Both the position numbers and the translations under genes were made by a program. A DNA stretch of 15,985 bases, from assembly GCA_013813135.1 (NCBI GenBank), contig JACCSF010000065.1:1-15985 (forward strand). The letters run 5' to 3'. The DNA comes from Thermoleophilaceae bacterium. Lineage in GTDB: Bacteria; Actinomycetota; Thermoleophilia; Solirubrobacterales; Thermoleophilaceae. Shown here piece by piece: positions 6,612 through 13,125 of the stretch (the first letter of the stretch is position 1; every line of letters begins with the position of its first letter). The notes beneath the pieces were generated by a model. The model searched no databases and was not told the DNA's origin. It worked only from the letters and a program-made list of their open reading frames with translations.

Positions 6612-7552
6612 GCACACGCTCCCGCGCTGCGCCGGGCGGCGCGCGGGTGCTCGAGATGGGCGAGGTGCGCCCGTTCCGCGACCGCAAGCCGGAGTGGTTC
6701 AAGCGCCCGGCGCCGGGTGGCCCGCGCTACCGCGAGCTGCGCGGGATGATCGAGGGCCAGGGCCTGCACACGGTCTGCCGGGAAGCCGCCTGCCCCAACA
6801 TCGGCGACTGCTGGGAGCGCGGCACCGCCACCTTCATGATCCTCGGAGACACCTGCACGCGCCGCTGCGGGTTCTGCAACGTCAAGACCGGAAAGCCGAC
6901 CCACACCGACCCGCTCGAGCCGCTGCGCGTGGCCCAGTCGGTCCGCAAGATGGGACTGCGGCATGCGGTCATCACGTCGGTGGACCGCGACGACCTCCCC
7001 GACCTGGGCTCGAGCGCCTTCGTGGGCGTGATCCGCTCGATCCGCCGGCTCGCGCCGGGCTGCAAGGTCGAGGTGCTGACACCCGATTTCCGCGGCGAGG
7101 AGATGCCGCTGGCGCGGGTGGTCGCCGAGCGCCCGGACGTGTTCAACCACAACGTCGAGACCGTGCCGCGGCTGTATCCGCTCGCGCGGCGCGGCTCGCG
7201 CTTCCTGCGCTCCTGCCGCGTGCTGCGCAACGCCAAGGAGATGGGCGGCGACGACGTCGTGACGAAGTCGGGCCTGATGACCGGGCTCGGCGAGTCCAAG
7301 CAGGAGCTGATCGAGGCCTTCGGGATCCTGCGCGAGCACGACGTCCAGGTGCTGACGGTCGGGCAGTACCTGCGGCCCACACGCGACCACCTGCCGGTGG
7401 TCCGCTACTGGCACCCCGAGGAGTTCGCCGCGCTCGAGCGCGAGGCCTACGCGATGGGCTTCGAGTCCGTGGCGGCCGGGCCGCTCGTGCGCTCGAGCTA
7501 CCACGCCGAGCACACGCTCGCGCAGGCCGGCGCCGGCTCCACACCGGCATGA
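6608..7552 (+). CDS. lipA: Lipoyl synthase LipA (radical SAM)
   Basis: 314 residues from GTG 6608. LipA inserts two sulfurs into the protein-bound octanoyl chain using S-adenosylmethionine radical chemistry, completing the lipoyl group. Both iron-sulfur sites are intact: the auxiliary cluster cysteines C57, C62 and C68 in CREAACPNIGDC, and the radical-SAM triad C83, C87 and C90 in CTRRCGFC. Also present are FMILGDTCTRRCGFC, TSVDRDDLPDLGSSAF, VEVLTPDF, FNHNVETVPRLY, KSGLMTGLGE, TVGQYLRP, and the C-terminal RSSYHAE whose serine ligates the auxiliary cluster. The GTG overlaps the lipB stop by 4 nt, and an upstream frame inside lipB is not used. Its own stop overlaps the next ATG (ATGA). Confidence 0.97.
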   Translation: MSTRSRAAPGGARVLEMGEVRPFRDRKPEWFKRPAPGGPRYRELRGMIEGQGLHTVCREAACPNIGDCWERGTATFMILGDTCTRRCGFCNVKTGKPTHTDPLEPLRVAQSVRKMGLRHAVITSVDRDDLPDLGSSAFVGVIRSIRRLAPGCKVEVLTPDFRGEEMPLARVVAERPDVFNHNVETVPRLYPLARRGSRFLRSCRVLRNAKEMGGDDVVTKSGLMTGLGESKQELIEAFGILREHDVQVLTVGQYLRPTRDHLPVVRYWHPEEFAALEREAYAMGFESVAAGPLVRSSYHAEHTLAQAGAGSTPA

Positions 7553-8538
7553 TCCGCGCGCCCCGCGCGCTGCTCGCCGGGACGATCGCGCTGCTTGCGG
7601 TCGTGGCCGTGCTGGTGCTCCCGAGGGACGGCGGCGCCCGCCAGGACCGCTGGTCCGCCCTGCCATCGGCGGGGCTCGAGCGCAGCGAGGTCGCGGCGGC
7701 GAGAGTAGGGCGCTTCATTTACGTCGTCGGCGGGTTCGAGAGAGCGAGCGCCCTGACGTCCGCGGCGGTCGAGCGCTACGACATCCGCCGCGAGCGCTGG
7801 ACGCGGGTGCGCGACATGCCCGTCGGGCTCAATCACCCGACCGCCGTCGCCTACCGCGGCGCCGTGTACGTGCACGGCGGTTACGAGGCGGAGCGGGGCT
7901 TGACGGAACCGACCGGCGTGCTGCTGCGCTACGAGCCCGGGCGCAACCGCTGGCGCCGGCTGCCGTCCTCGCCGACGCCGCGCGCCGCGCACGCCACCGC
8001 CGTGATCGGGCACCGGCTGTACGTGGCCGCCGGGGCGAACGACGCCGGTTCCCTGCGCACGCTCGAGGTCTACGACTTCGAGCGCAAGCGCTGGAGCGAC
8101 GGCCCGAGCTTCCCCGGTCCGGCGCGCAACCACACGACCGGCGTGGCGAGCGGCGGACGCTTCTACGTCCTCGCCGGGCGCGACGCAGGGAACTTCACCG
8201 CCGCTGAGCGTTACGACCCGCGGCGACGTGCGTGGGAGCGGCTGCCCCCACTCCACACGCCGCGGGGCGGCATCGCCTCGGTGCGGCTGAGCGACGGGCG
8301 CATCGTCGTCTTCGGAGGCGAGCGGCTCGAGCCCGGCGGCACGACGATCGCCGAGGTCGAGCTGTTCGACCCGCGCAGCCGCCGCTGGCGCTCGCTCCCG
8401 GACATGCGCACGCCACGCCACGGGCTGGCGGGAGCGGCACTCGGGCGGCGCGTCTTCGCGATCGAGGGCGGCCCGACTCCCGGCTTCGCGTTCACCCGGA
8501 CGATCGAGTTCCTCGACGTGCCCCCGCGCACCCGCTGA
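7549..8538 (+). CDS. Exported kelch-repeat beta-propeller protein
   Basis: 329 residues from ATG 7549, overlapping the lipA stop by 4 nt. An N-terminal signal or anchor (MIRAPRALLAGTIALLAVVA) precedes about six kelch repeats, each with a GG or AG pair followed by Y/F and then W about 25 residues later. Examples are YVVGGFERAS with RYDIRRERW, YVHGGYEAER with RYEPGRNRW, YVAAGANDAG with VYDFERKRW, YVLAGRDAGN with RYDPRRRAW, and VVFGGERLEP with LFDPRSRRW, ending FAIEGGPTPG. Six blades would close one propeller. Such domains mostly bind proteins or sugars; galactose-oxidase-like copper ligands are not evident. The partner is unknown. The operon setting implies it is made with envelope proteins. 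Confidence 0.87.
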   Translation: MIRAPRALLAGTIALLAVVAVLVLPRDGGARQDRWSALPSAGLERSEVAAARVGRFIYVVGGFERASALTSAAVERYDIRRERWTRVRDMPVGLNHPTAVAYRGAVYVHGGYEAERGLTEPTGVLLRYEPGRNRWRRLPSSPTPRAAHATAVIGHRLYVAAGANDAGSLRTLEVYDFERKRWSDGPSFPGPARNHTTGVASGGRFYVLAGRDAGNFTAAERYDPRRRAWERLPPLHTPRGGIASVRLSDGRIVVFGGERLEPGGTTIAEVELFDPRSRRWRSLPDMRTPRHGLAGAALGRRVFAIEGGPTPGFAFTRTIEFLDVPPRTR

Positions 8539-8545
8539 GGACGGC

Positions 8546-9328
8546 TTGCTTCCGATCAAGGACGACATCGCGACCCGCCGCTTCCCGGTGTTGACGGTGG
8601 CGATCATCCTGATCTGCTGCGGGGTCTACTTCCTGTTCGAGCAGGGCCTGTGGGGGCTGGGGGCTATCGGCAACGAGCGCGTGCTCGAGTTCGGTGCGAT
8701 CCCCTACGAGATCACCCACCCGGGGAAGGAGTGCGCGGACACGGCCGGGCAGATCGTGTGCGAGGGGCAGCCCGGGGTCGTCGGCAGTGCGCCCGGCCAG
8801 GCGCCCTGGTGGGTCACGATCTTCACCTCGATGTTCATGCACGGCAGCCTGTTGCACCTGGGTGGCAACATGCTCTTCCTCTGGATCTTCGGAAACAACA
8901 TCGAGGACTCGATGGGCGAGTTCCGCTTTGTCGCGTTCTACCTGCTCGGCGGGCTGGCGGCTGTCGGAGCGCAGGTGCTGGTCGACCCGAGCGCCGCGGT
9001 GCCCACGGTCGGCGCTAGCGGGGCGATCGCCGCCGTCCTAGGCGGCTACGCGGTGCTCTACCCGCGCGCGCGGGTGATCACGGTGGTGTTCATCGTCATC
9101 CTCTTCACGATCATCGAGCTGCCCGCGCTGCTCGTGCTGGGCTTCTGGATCCTCATGCAGCTCTTCCTAGGGGCCAGCGACCTCGGCTCGCAGACCGCCG
9201 GGGGCGGGGGCGGAGTCGCCTACTTCGCGCACATCGGCGGCTTCCTGTTCGGGGTGATCGCGATCAAGCTGTTCGCCGATCGCGTCCACGAGGACTACGA
9301 GCGCGCCCACCGGCTGCCGGTGTACTGA
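8546..9328 (+). CDS. Rhomboid-family intramembrane serine protease
   Basis: 260 residues from TTG 8546, seven nt after the kelch stop, with a Shine-Dalgarno GAGGA (8537-8541) overlapping that stop. Rhomboids cut membrane proteins within or next to their helices. The catalytic dyad is Ser158 in PTVGASGAIAAVLGGY and His229 in FAHIGGFLFGV. The helix-2 motif HGSLLHLGGNMLFLWIFGNN carries the conserved His and Asn that stabilise the oxyanion. About six helices are expected. The loop after helix 1 carries two cysteines (KECADTAGQIVCEG), possibly a disulfide outside the membrane, and a glycine run (TAGGGGGVAYF) precedes the His helix. It resembles the actinobacterial rhomboids that begin LPIKDDIATRRFPVLTV. 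The substrate is unknown. Confidence 0.94.
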   Translation: MLPIKDDIATRRFPVLTVAIILICCGVYFLFEQGLWGLGAIGNERVLEFGAIPYEITHPGKECADTAGQIVCEGQPGVVGSAPGQAPWWVTIFTSMFMHGSLLHLGGNMLFLWIFGNNIEDSMGEFRFVAFYLLGGLAAVGAQVLVDPSAAVPTVGASGAIAAVLGGYAVLYPRARVITVVFIVILFTIIELPALLVLGFWILMQLFLGASDLGSQTAGGGGGVAYFAHIGGFLFGVIAIKLFADRVHEDYERAHRLPVY

Positions 9329-9510
9329 TGGGACGCGCCGCCGTTCTGGCCGGAACGCTGGCGATCATCCTCCTGCTGACCGGCCTGACGATCGCGGCGG
9401 CGATCGAGGGCGGGATCAACGCTTTGGGGGTGGTGGTAACGCTGGTGGTGCTTGCGCTGCTGGGCTTCGGCGTCCTGGGGGCGCTGTCGTCGCGCCCGCC
9501 CGATGAGTAG
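9328..9510 (+). CDS. Small two-helix membrane protein
   Basis: 60 residues from ATG 9328, whose A is the last base of the rhomboid stop (TGATG). It consists almost entirely of two hydrophobic helices, about residues 5-25 (AVLAGTLAIILLLTGLTIAA) and 31-53 (ALGVVVTLVVLALLGFGVLG), joined by EGGIN and ended by SSRPPDE. No named family is recognised. The one-base coupling suggests production in ratio with the rhomboid; it could be a partner or accessory of that protease, which is inference. Its stop lies in the first copy of the 23-bp duplication before the carboxypeptidase gene. Confidence 0.75.
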   Translation: MGRAAVLAGTLAIILLLTGLTIAAAIEGGINALGVVVTLVVLALLGFGVLGALSSRPPDE

Positions 9511-9550
9511 GCGGGACCGCGCCCGATGAGCAGGCGGGGCCGCGCCCGAT
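9501..9550 (+). repeat. 23-bp tandem duplication across the carboxypeptidase start
   Basis: Unit one (9501-9523) and unit two (9524-9546) differ at only two positions, and a further four bases (CGAT) begin a third. Each unit opens with CGATGAG, so each carries an ATG. The first copy holds the stop of the small membrane protein, the second the real start of the carboxypeptidase gene. Confidence 0.9.
9503..9529 (+). other. Eight-codon mini-ORF created by the duplication (MSRRDRAR)
   Basis: The ATG in the first repeat unit reads MSRRDRAR and then TGA, overlapping the carboxypeptidase ATG (ATGA). The peptide nearly equals the first eight residues of the carboxypeptidase (MSRRGRAR). It could act as a coupling leader or lower initiation at the true start; there is no evidence yet that it is translated. 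Confidence 0.4.
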
Positions 9551-10527
9551 CCACCCGGCGGCGCTTCGGCCGGCTGATCGCCACGCTCGCCCTCCTGCTC
9601 GCGCCGCTGGCCGTGGGCGCCGCGGCCTACCTCTCCTTCGCGCCCGACGGCGCAAGCGGCGGAGCGCCGCGGCTTCCGATCGCGATGCACACGCCGCCGG
9701 TGCCCAGCTCGGCCGCCGAGCCGCGCGAGCCCGAGGTTGCGGGCAGGCCCGTCCCCGGGGTTGCCCTGGCGAGCGTGGACGCCTTCCACCTGTATCTGCG
9801 CAAACCACCGCGCGCCGGGCTCGTGTTCGACGTCGGCAGCGGCGAGGTGCTCTGGCGGCGCGACCCGCTGCGCGTGCTGCCGGTCGCCAGCCTGACGAAG
9901 ATCATGACCGCGCTGGTGGTTGTCGAGCATTCGCGGCCGGCCGAGCCGGTGCGGATCACCCAGGCGGCGCTCGACTACACCGGGGCCGGGGTCGGGCTGC
10001 TGCCAAAGGGACGGCGCGTGCGCCTCGAGGCGCTGCTGAATGGTCTGTTGATCGTGTCCGGAAACGACGCCGCGATCGCGCTGGCGGTGCACGAGTCGGG
10101 GAGCGAGCGACGCTTCGTCGGCGTGATGAACCGGCGTGCCCGCGAGTGGGGGCTGCGGTGCACCCACTTCGCCTCCTCTCACGGACTCGAGCCGGGCAAC
10201 CGCTCGTGCGCTCGCGACCTGGCGGTGCTCACGCGGCTCGCGATGGCCAGGCCGCGCATACGCCGGATCGCCCGGCGCTCCCGGGCGGCGCTGCGCTTTC
10301 CGATCAAGGGCGGCAAGCTCTACCTGAGCGGCCACAACCCGTTGATGCGGATGGGCTACGCCGGGGCGATCGGGCTCAAGACCGGCTACACCGATGCCGC
10401 GGGCCGCTGCTTCGTGGGCGTGGCGCGCCGCGCCGGCCGCCGGCTCGGCGTGGTGCTGCTGGACTCGCCTGACCCGGCGAAGCACGCGCCGAAGCTGCTG
10501 GACGCGGGCTTTGCGAGCGACGGCTAG
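9526..10527 (+). CDS. D-alanyl-D-alanine carboxypeptidase (S11 family, PBP5/DacA-like)
   Basis: 333 residues. The enzyme trims the terminal D-alanine from peptidoglycan stem peptides outside the membrane. A basic start (MSRRGRARSTRRRFGR) and one hydrophobic segment (about residues 18-38) act as signal or anchor, followed by a Pro-rich linker. The three penicillin-binding motifs are intact: S122-L-T-K125 (ASLTKIM), S178-G-N180 (VSGNDAA) and K285-T-G (GLKTGYTDAAG). It ends soon after the catalytic domain, without the C-terminal beta domain of E. coli PBP5, as is common in actinobacteria. The ATG at 9526 lies in the second copy of a 23-bp duplication; starting in the first copy would be out of frame. 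It is the last gene of the lipB operon, convergent with the subtilase gene across 11 bp. No terminator hairpin is obvious in that gap. Confidence 0.93.
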   Translation: MSRRGRARSTRRRFGRLIATLALLLAPLAVGAAAYLSFAPDGASGGAPRLPIAMHTPPVPSSAAEPREPEVAGRPVPGVALASVDAFHLYLRKPPRAGLVFDVGSGEVLWRRDPLRVLPVASLTKIMTALVVVEHSRPAEPVRITQAALDYTGAGVGLLPKGRRVRLEALLNGLLIVSGNDAAIALAVHESGSERRFVGVMNRRAREWGLRCTHFASSHGLEPGNRSCARDLAVLTRLAMARPRIRRIARRSRAALRFPIKGGKLYLSGHNPLMRMGYAGAIGLKTGYTDAAGRCFVGVARRAGRRLGVVLLDSPDPAKHAPKLLDAGFASDG

Positions 10528-10538
10528 GCGCGCGCCAT

Positions 10539-11551
10539 TCAGTCCACCAGCGAGGCGATCGCCGCCAGCGCCTTCTCGGCGTTGAGGCGACCGTCGTAGA
10601 CGACCTTGTCGTTCATGGCGGGCGGCTTGTCGACCTTGTGGCGGATCGCGTAGCGCAGGTTGCCGTAGGTGGCATCCGGCTCCTGCTTGCGCAGCAGCCG
10701 GCGACGCCGGCGACGTAGGGCGCGGCCATCGAGGTGCCGGAGAGTATGCGGTAGCCGCCGCCCAGATAGGTCGAGTAGATGCTGTCTCCGGGGGCGGCAA
10801 CGTCGACGCCGGTCGCGCCGAAGTTCGAGAAGTCGGCCAGCGTGTCGTCGGAGGTGGAGGCGGCCACGGCGAGGATGTTCGAGTCGGTGTACGAGGCCGG
10901 GTAGAGCGGGTGCTTGTCGATGTTCTCGCTGTCGTTGCCGGCTGCGACCACGAGCAGCGTGTTGTGGTCCTGTGCGTAGTCCACGGCGTCGTGCAGCGAG
11001 GAGGATTTCGAGCTCGATCCAAACGAACAGTTGATGATCTTGAAGCCCTGCTTGACGGCGTACTGGATGCCGGCGATCGCGGCCGAGGTCGAGCCCTTGC
11101 CCTTCGAGTTCATGAACTTGACCGCGAGCAGCTTCGACGACCAGCAGGTCCCGGTCACGCCCACGTCGTTGTTGCCGCGCCCGGCGACGATGCCCGAGAC
11201 GTGCGTGCCATGGCCGTTGTCGTCCTGGCCGGAGCCCTTGCCGTTGATCGCGTTGAGGCCGTAGGTGTCGTCGACGTAGCCGTTCTTGTCGTCGTCCTTG
11301 CCGTTGCTCGGCTTGTCGCCGCTCTTGTAGACGTTGCCGGCGAGGTCGGGGTGGTCGGTGTCGATCCCGGTGTCGAGGATCGCCACCTTGGCGCAGCCGG
11401 AGCGGGTACCCCACGCGGTGGGAGCGTCGATGTCTTGGTCGCTGGGCGAGTCGACCAGCGCGTACTGGAGCCCGTAGAAGGGGTCGTCCGGCGTCTTGGT
11501 GGCGGAGGCGAACTGGAAGAAGTCGGCGATAAGGGCCAGGGCCAGACCGAT
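10539..11551 (-). pseudogene. S8 subtilisin-like serine protease, frameshifted and lacking a normal start
   Basis: Read from an ATC at 11551 the protein begins with a hydrophobic stretch (LALALIADFFQFASA), a propeptide-like segment (YGLQYALVDSPSDQDIDAPT) and a subtilase domain with the full catalytic set: Asp60 in VAILDTGID, His114 in NGHGTHVSGIVA, Asn206 in VVAAGND and Ser274 in LSGTSMAAPYVAG. A single-base deletion just after, near 10690-10700, moves the homologous C-terminus (LLRKQEPDATYGNLRYAIRH to AIASLVD) into the next frame. The uncorrected frame ends at GTG-downstream residues near 10613. No ATG, GTG or TTG lies between the upstream in-frame TAG and the catalytic Asp; a GTG at 11386 would cut off the signal. 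Corrected length is about 337 residues, normal for a secreted subtilase. It is a recent pseudogene, or carries one sequencing error plus an unusual start. Confidence 0.85.
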
Positions 11552-11557
11552 GCGGGG

Positions 11558-11563
11558 AGCCTA
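11558..11563 (-). promoter_or_regulatory. Probable -10 box (TAGGCT) of the subtilase gene
   Basis: TAGGCT on the minus strand ends 6 nt before the ATC at 11551, the same layout as the leaderless genes here. A perfect 12-bp palindrome (CCGGAGCTCCGG, 11571-11582) lies just upstream, next to where a -35 element would be, and might be an operator or a hairpin ending the tRNA transcript. Confidence 0.4.
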
Positions 11564-11613
11564 GCCGAGCCCGGAGCTCCGGCGGCGGACCGTGATCGCT
11601 TGCCAGGAGGTAG

Positions 11614-11686
11614 TGGAGCCAGCCGGATTCGAACCGGCGACCTCGTCGGTGCAAGCGACGCGCTCTCCCAACTGAGCTATGGCCCC
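11614..11686 (-). tRNA. tRNA-Ala, anticodon TGC
   Basis: A 73-nt cloverleaf on the minus strand. The acceptor stem GGGGCCA/TGGCTCC includes the G3-U70 wobble pair that defines alanine tRNAs. The D-arm is GCTC...GAGC, the anticodon stem CGTCG/CGACG around loop CTTGCAC gives TGC, the T-arm is GCCGG-TTCGAAT-CCGGC, and the discriminator is A. The CCA end is not encoded. It lies 26 bp after the endonuclease relic on the same strand. Confidence 0.97.
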
Positions 11687-11695
11687 GTGCTTGCA

Positions 11696-11701
11696 ATGGT
11701 A
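11696..11701 (-). promoter_or_regulatory. Possible -10 box (TACCAT) of tRNA-Ala(TGC)
   Basis: TACCAT ends 9 nt before the mature tRNA 5' end, inside the 26-bp gap after the endonuclease relic. The other tRNA-Ala in the window has a similar TACGAT 11 nt upstream. No -35 match is clear. Confidence 0.35.
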
Positions 11702-11712
11702 AGCGCCCCGAG

Positions 11713-12139
11713 TCAGATGTCGGCGTATTGCTCCGCCATACGTACTCCCCGTACCTGACAGTTCGCGGCTGGCGTAAGCCGGAGACTTAGAATCCTCATG
11801 CCGACTCCAAGTTCCGCGGCGGGGATGTAGTAGCAGCGGTCGAGCGTGGCCTCCCAAACGGCAAGCCAGTCGATCGTCGCTGAGGTATAGAGCTTCGTTG
11901 CCCTGACCTTCCCGTTGGTCAGCGAGTGGGAGCGGGCGGGGACCAGGATGACCCGGCCGTCGCAGCGCGCGTACTTGACCTGGACGCGCTCGAGGTCACC
12001 ACCATCCCGACACAGGATCAGGTCGAAGTCCCATCTCCCCGTAGGGGAATGCGACCTTGTAGCCGCGCGCGCGAAGGTCGGTCGCCACCCTGAGCTCGGC
12101 GAGGTCGCCCTTCGCCTTCCTGTTGAGTTCCTCGCGGAC
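11713..12139 (-). pseudogene. PD-(D/E)XK endonuclease of the group-I-intron-associated type, frameshifted
   Basis: About 140 residues of homology in two frames. The N-terminal part (12139 to about 12036) reads NRKAKGDLAELRVATDLRAR, then GYKVAFPYGE. A net shift near 12031-12036 leads to WDFDLILCRDGGDLERVQVK, YARCDGRVILV, TIDWLAVWEATLDRCYYIPA and NCQVRGVRMAEQYAD, ending at TGA 11715-11713. This matches the small nuclease fold with E (GDLAEL), D (FDLI) and QVK active-site residues, as recalled for the PDDEXK_5-type family. The key residues survive but are split between frames, and no start codon precedes the N-terminal block: an in-frame TAG (12147-12145) lies a few codons upstream with only non-start codons between. 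Position next to a tRNA gene hints at a decayed mobile unit, but no intron or integrase is seen. Confidence 0.72.
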
Positions 12140-12299
12140 CCGAGGCTACGGCGGGAAACGAGACACGTGGGTGACCTCTGTAACAGCTTCGTGACTTCGC
12201 ATGGACAGATGTCGAGTTCTGGGCGCTCGATTTCAGGTGACCTCACGGGCGAGCCGAAAAGCTGACTAACGACGGCACGGAGGGTTCCGTCGAGTCAAG

Positions 12300-12316
12300 G
12301 CGGCGCTTGGCGCCGC
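12300..12316. other. Short GC-rich hairpin
   Basis: A perfect 7-bp stem, GCGGCGC / GCGCCGC, around a TTG loop, 13 bp from the larger hairpin at 12330. On the minus strand it would follow the main terminator and may be an accessory stop or chance in GC-rich DNA. Confidence 0.3.
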
Positions 12317-12329
12317 TGGGTTGCACAGC

Positions 12330-12359
12330 GCGGGGGCCGCCGGGGCGGGCGGCCCCCGC
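12330..12359 (-). terminator. Probable terminator hairpin of the acidic-protein gene
   Basis: A perfect 12-bp stem, GCGGGGGCCGCC / GGCGGCCCCCGC, closes a 6-nt loop 37 bp after the TAG of the minus-strand gene. There is no U tract, which is common for stem-only terminators of high-GC actinobacteria. It could also block transcription from the other side. Confidence 0.65.
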
Positions 12360-12396
12360 CGCAACTCCTTCCCCCGGGCGCTATCGCTGCCTAGTC

Positions 12397-13071
12397 CTAG
12401 TCGAAGTCGAAGTCGCGCGGCGGCTTCTGCTCGAACCAGAGCCGGTCGTGCTCGGGCGTCTCCTGGAGGAAGTCCGGCGTGTCCTCGAGAAGGTCGGCGT
12501 CGTCGCCGGAGGGCTCGTCTTCGCCGGCCGAGAACGCCTCGTCGTCCTCGAGCAGATCGTCGTCGAGTGCCTCGAAGCCCTGCGCCGGCGTGTCGCCCGC
12601 TCGAGCTGGCTCGTGCTCGCCGTGGTCGTCCAAGTCGAGCTCGTCGGCCGCCGGCGAATGCGGCTCGGCCGCCGGCTCGTCCTGCAGCGTCGGGGCCGGC
12701 GCCTCGTCCTGCAGCGTCGGGGCGGGCGCCTCGTCGTCCGGCGTCGGAACCCGCCCCTCGTCGTCCAACCCCTCGGGGTCCGCCTCCGGCTCCGGCCGTT
12801 CCGATGACTCCGGCCCGGCGCCGTGCTCCTCGTCGAAGGTCGCGTCGGCATCCGGCGGCGCGTCGTGCTCGACGCGCGCCGGCTCCGCAGCCTCGACATC
12901 CGCCGGCGACTGTTCGCCGGTTCCGTTTCCGTCTTCTGCTTCCCCGGGAGCCACCTCGCGGCGCGGCGGCCCAAGCGCCTCCGCCTCCTGGCGACGGAGA
13001 TCTTCCTCCGCCGCACCGTGGCGACGCTTGAGCTCGAGATGCTCCCGAATCGCATCGTCGAGAACGCCCAT
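12397..13071 (-). CDS. Acidic, low-complexity protein with conserved ends
   Basis: 224 residues from ATG 13071, with a TAGGCT box ending 7 nt upstream. Residues 1-38 form a charged, probably helical segment (MGVLDDAIREHLELKRRHGA, AEEDLRRQEAEALG). The middle 150 residues are Glu/Asp/Pro/Ala-rich and surely disordered, with a nine-residue tandem repeat APAPTLQDE. The last 25 residues (TPDFLQETPEHDRLWFEQKP then PRDFDFD) are less biased and look like a binding motif. I recall similar N- and C-terminal blocks in Thermoleophilia proteins with a variable acidic middle, but no function. There are no membrane helices, cysteines or enzyme motifs, so it is likely cytoplasmic and works by binding a partner at each end. 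Downstream of it lies a strong hairpin; upstream lies the diguanylate cyclase gene on the same strand. Confidence 0.82.
   Translation of the reverse strand: MGVLDDAIREHLELKRRHGAAEEDLRRQEAEALGPPRREVAPGEAEDGNGTGEQSPADVEAAEPARVEHDAPPDADATFDEEHGAGPESSERPEPEADPEGLDDEGRVPTPDDEAPAPTLQDEAPAPTLQDEPAAEPHSPAADELDLDDHGEHEPARAGDTPAQGFEALDDDLLEDDEAFSAGEDEPSGDDADLLEDTPDFLQETPEHDRLWFEQKPPRDFDFD
12676..12756. repeat. 27-bp in-frame tandem repeats in the acidic-protein gene
   Basis: Two nearly identical 27-bp units start at 12676 and 12703 (one base differs), and a degenerate third starts at 12730. The period is nine codons, giving APAPTLQDE twice on the minus strand, so length changes by unit gain or loss would keep the frame. 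Confidence 0.8.
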
Positions 13072-13078
13072 CGCGGGA

Positions 13079-13084
13079 AGCCTA
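13079..13084 (-). promoter_or_regulatory. Probable -10 box (TAGGCT), leaderless start at 13071
   Basis: TAGGCT on the minus strand ends 7 nt before the ATG at 13071. No Shine-Dalgarno sequence is present in the 7-nt gap. Confidence 0.5.
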
Positions 13085-13125
13085 TCGAGGCAGGCAGGAC
13101 GTCTCGGATTCGCCCAGCGGACCGC

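Larger units (their letters stand above)
12141..12396. other. Intergenic stretch without a supported gene
   Basis: 256 bp between the endonuclease relic and the acidic-protein gene. It has no frame with protein-like composition, no tRNA and no recognisable small RNA. A TAGCCT on the minus strand (12148-12143) may be the relic's old -10 box. The right half holds two hairpins, listed separately. Confidence 0.5.

Noticed and set aside
12141..12396. A structured small RNA (SRP RNA or tmRNA) in the hairpin-rich gap
   Set aside because: None of the conserved core sequences of these RNAs is visible; the hairpins are better explained as a terminator for the minus-strand gene.
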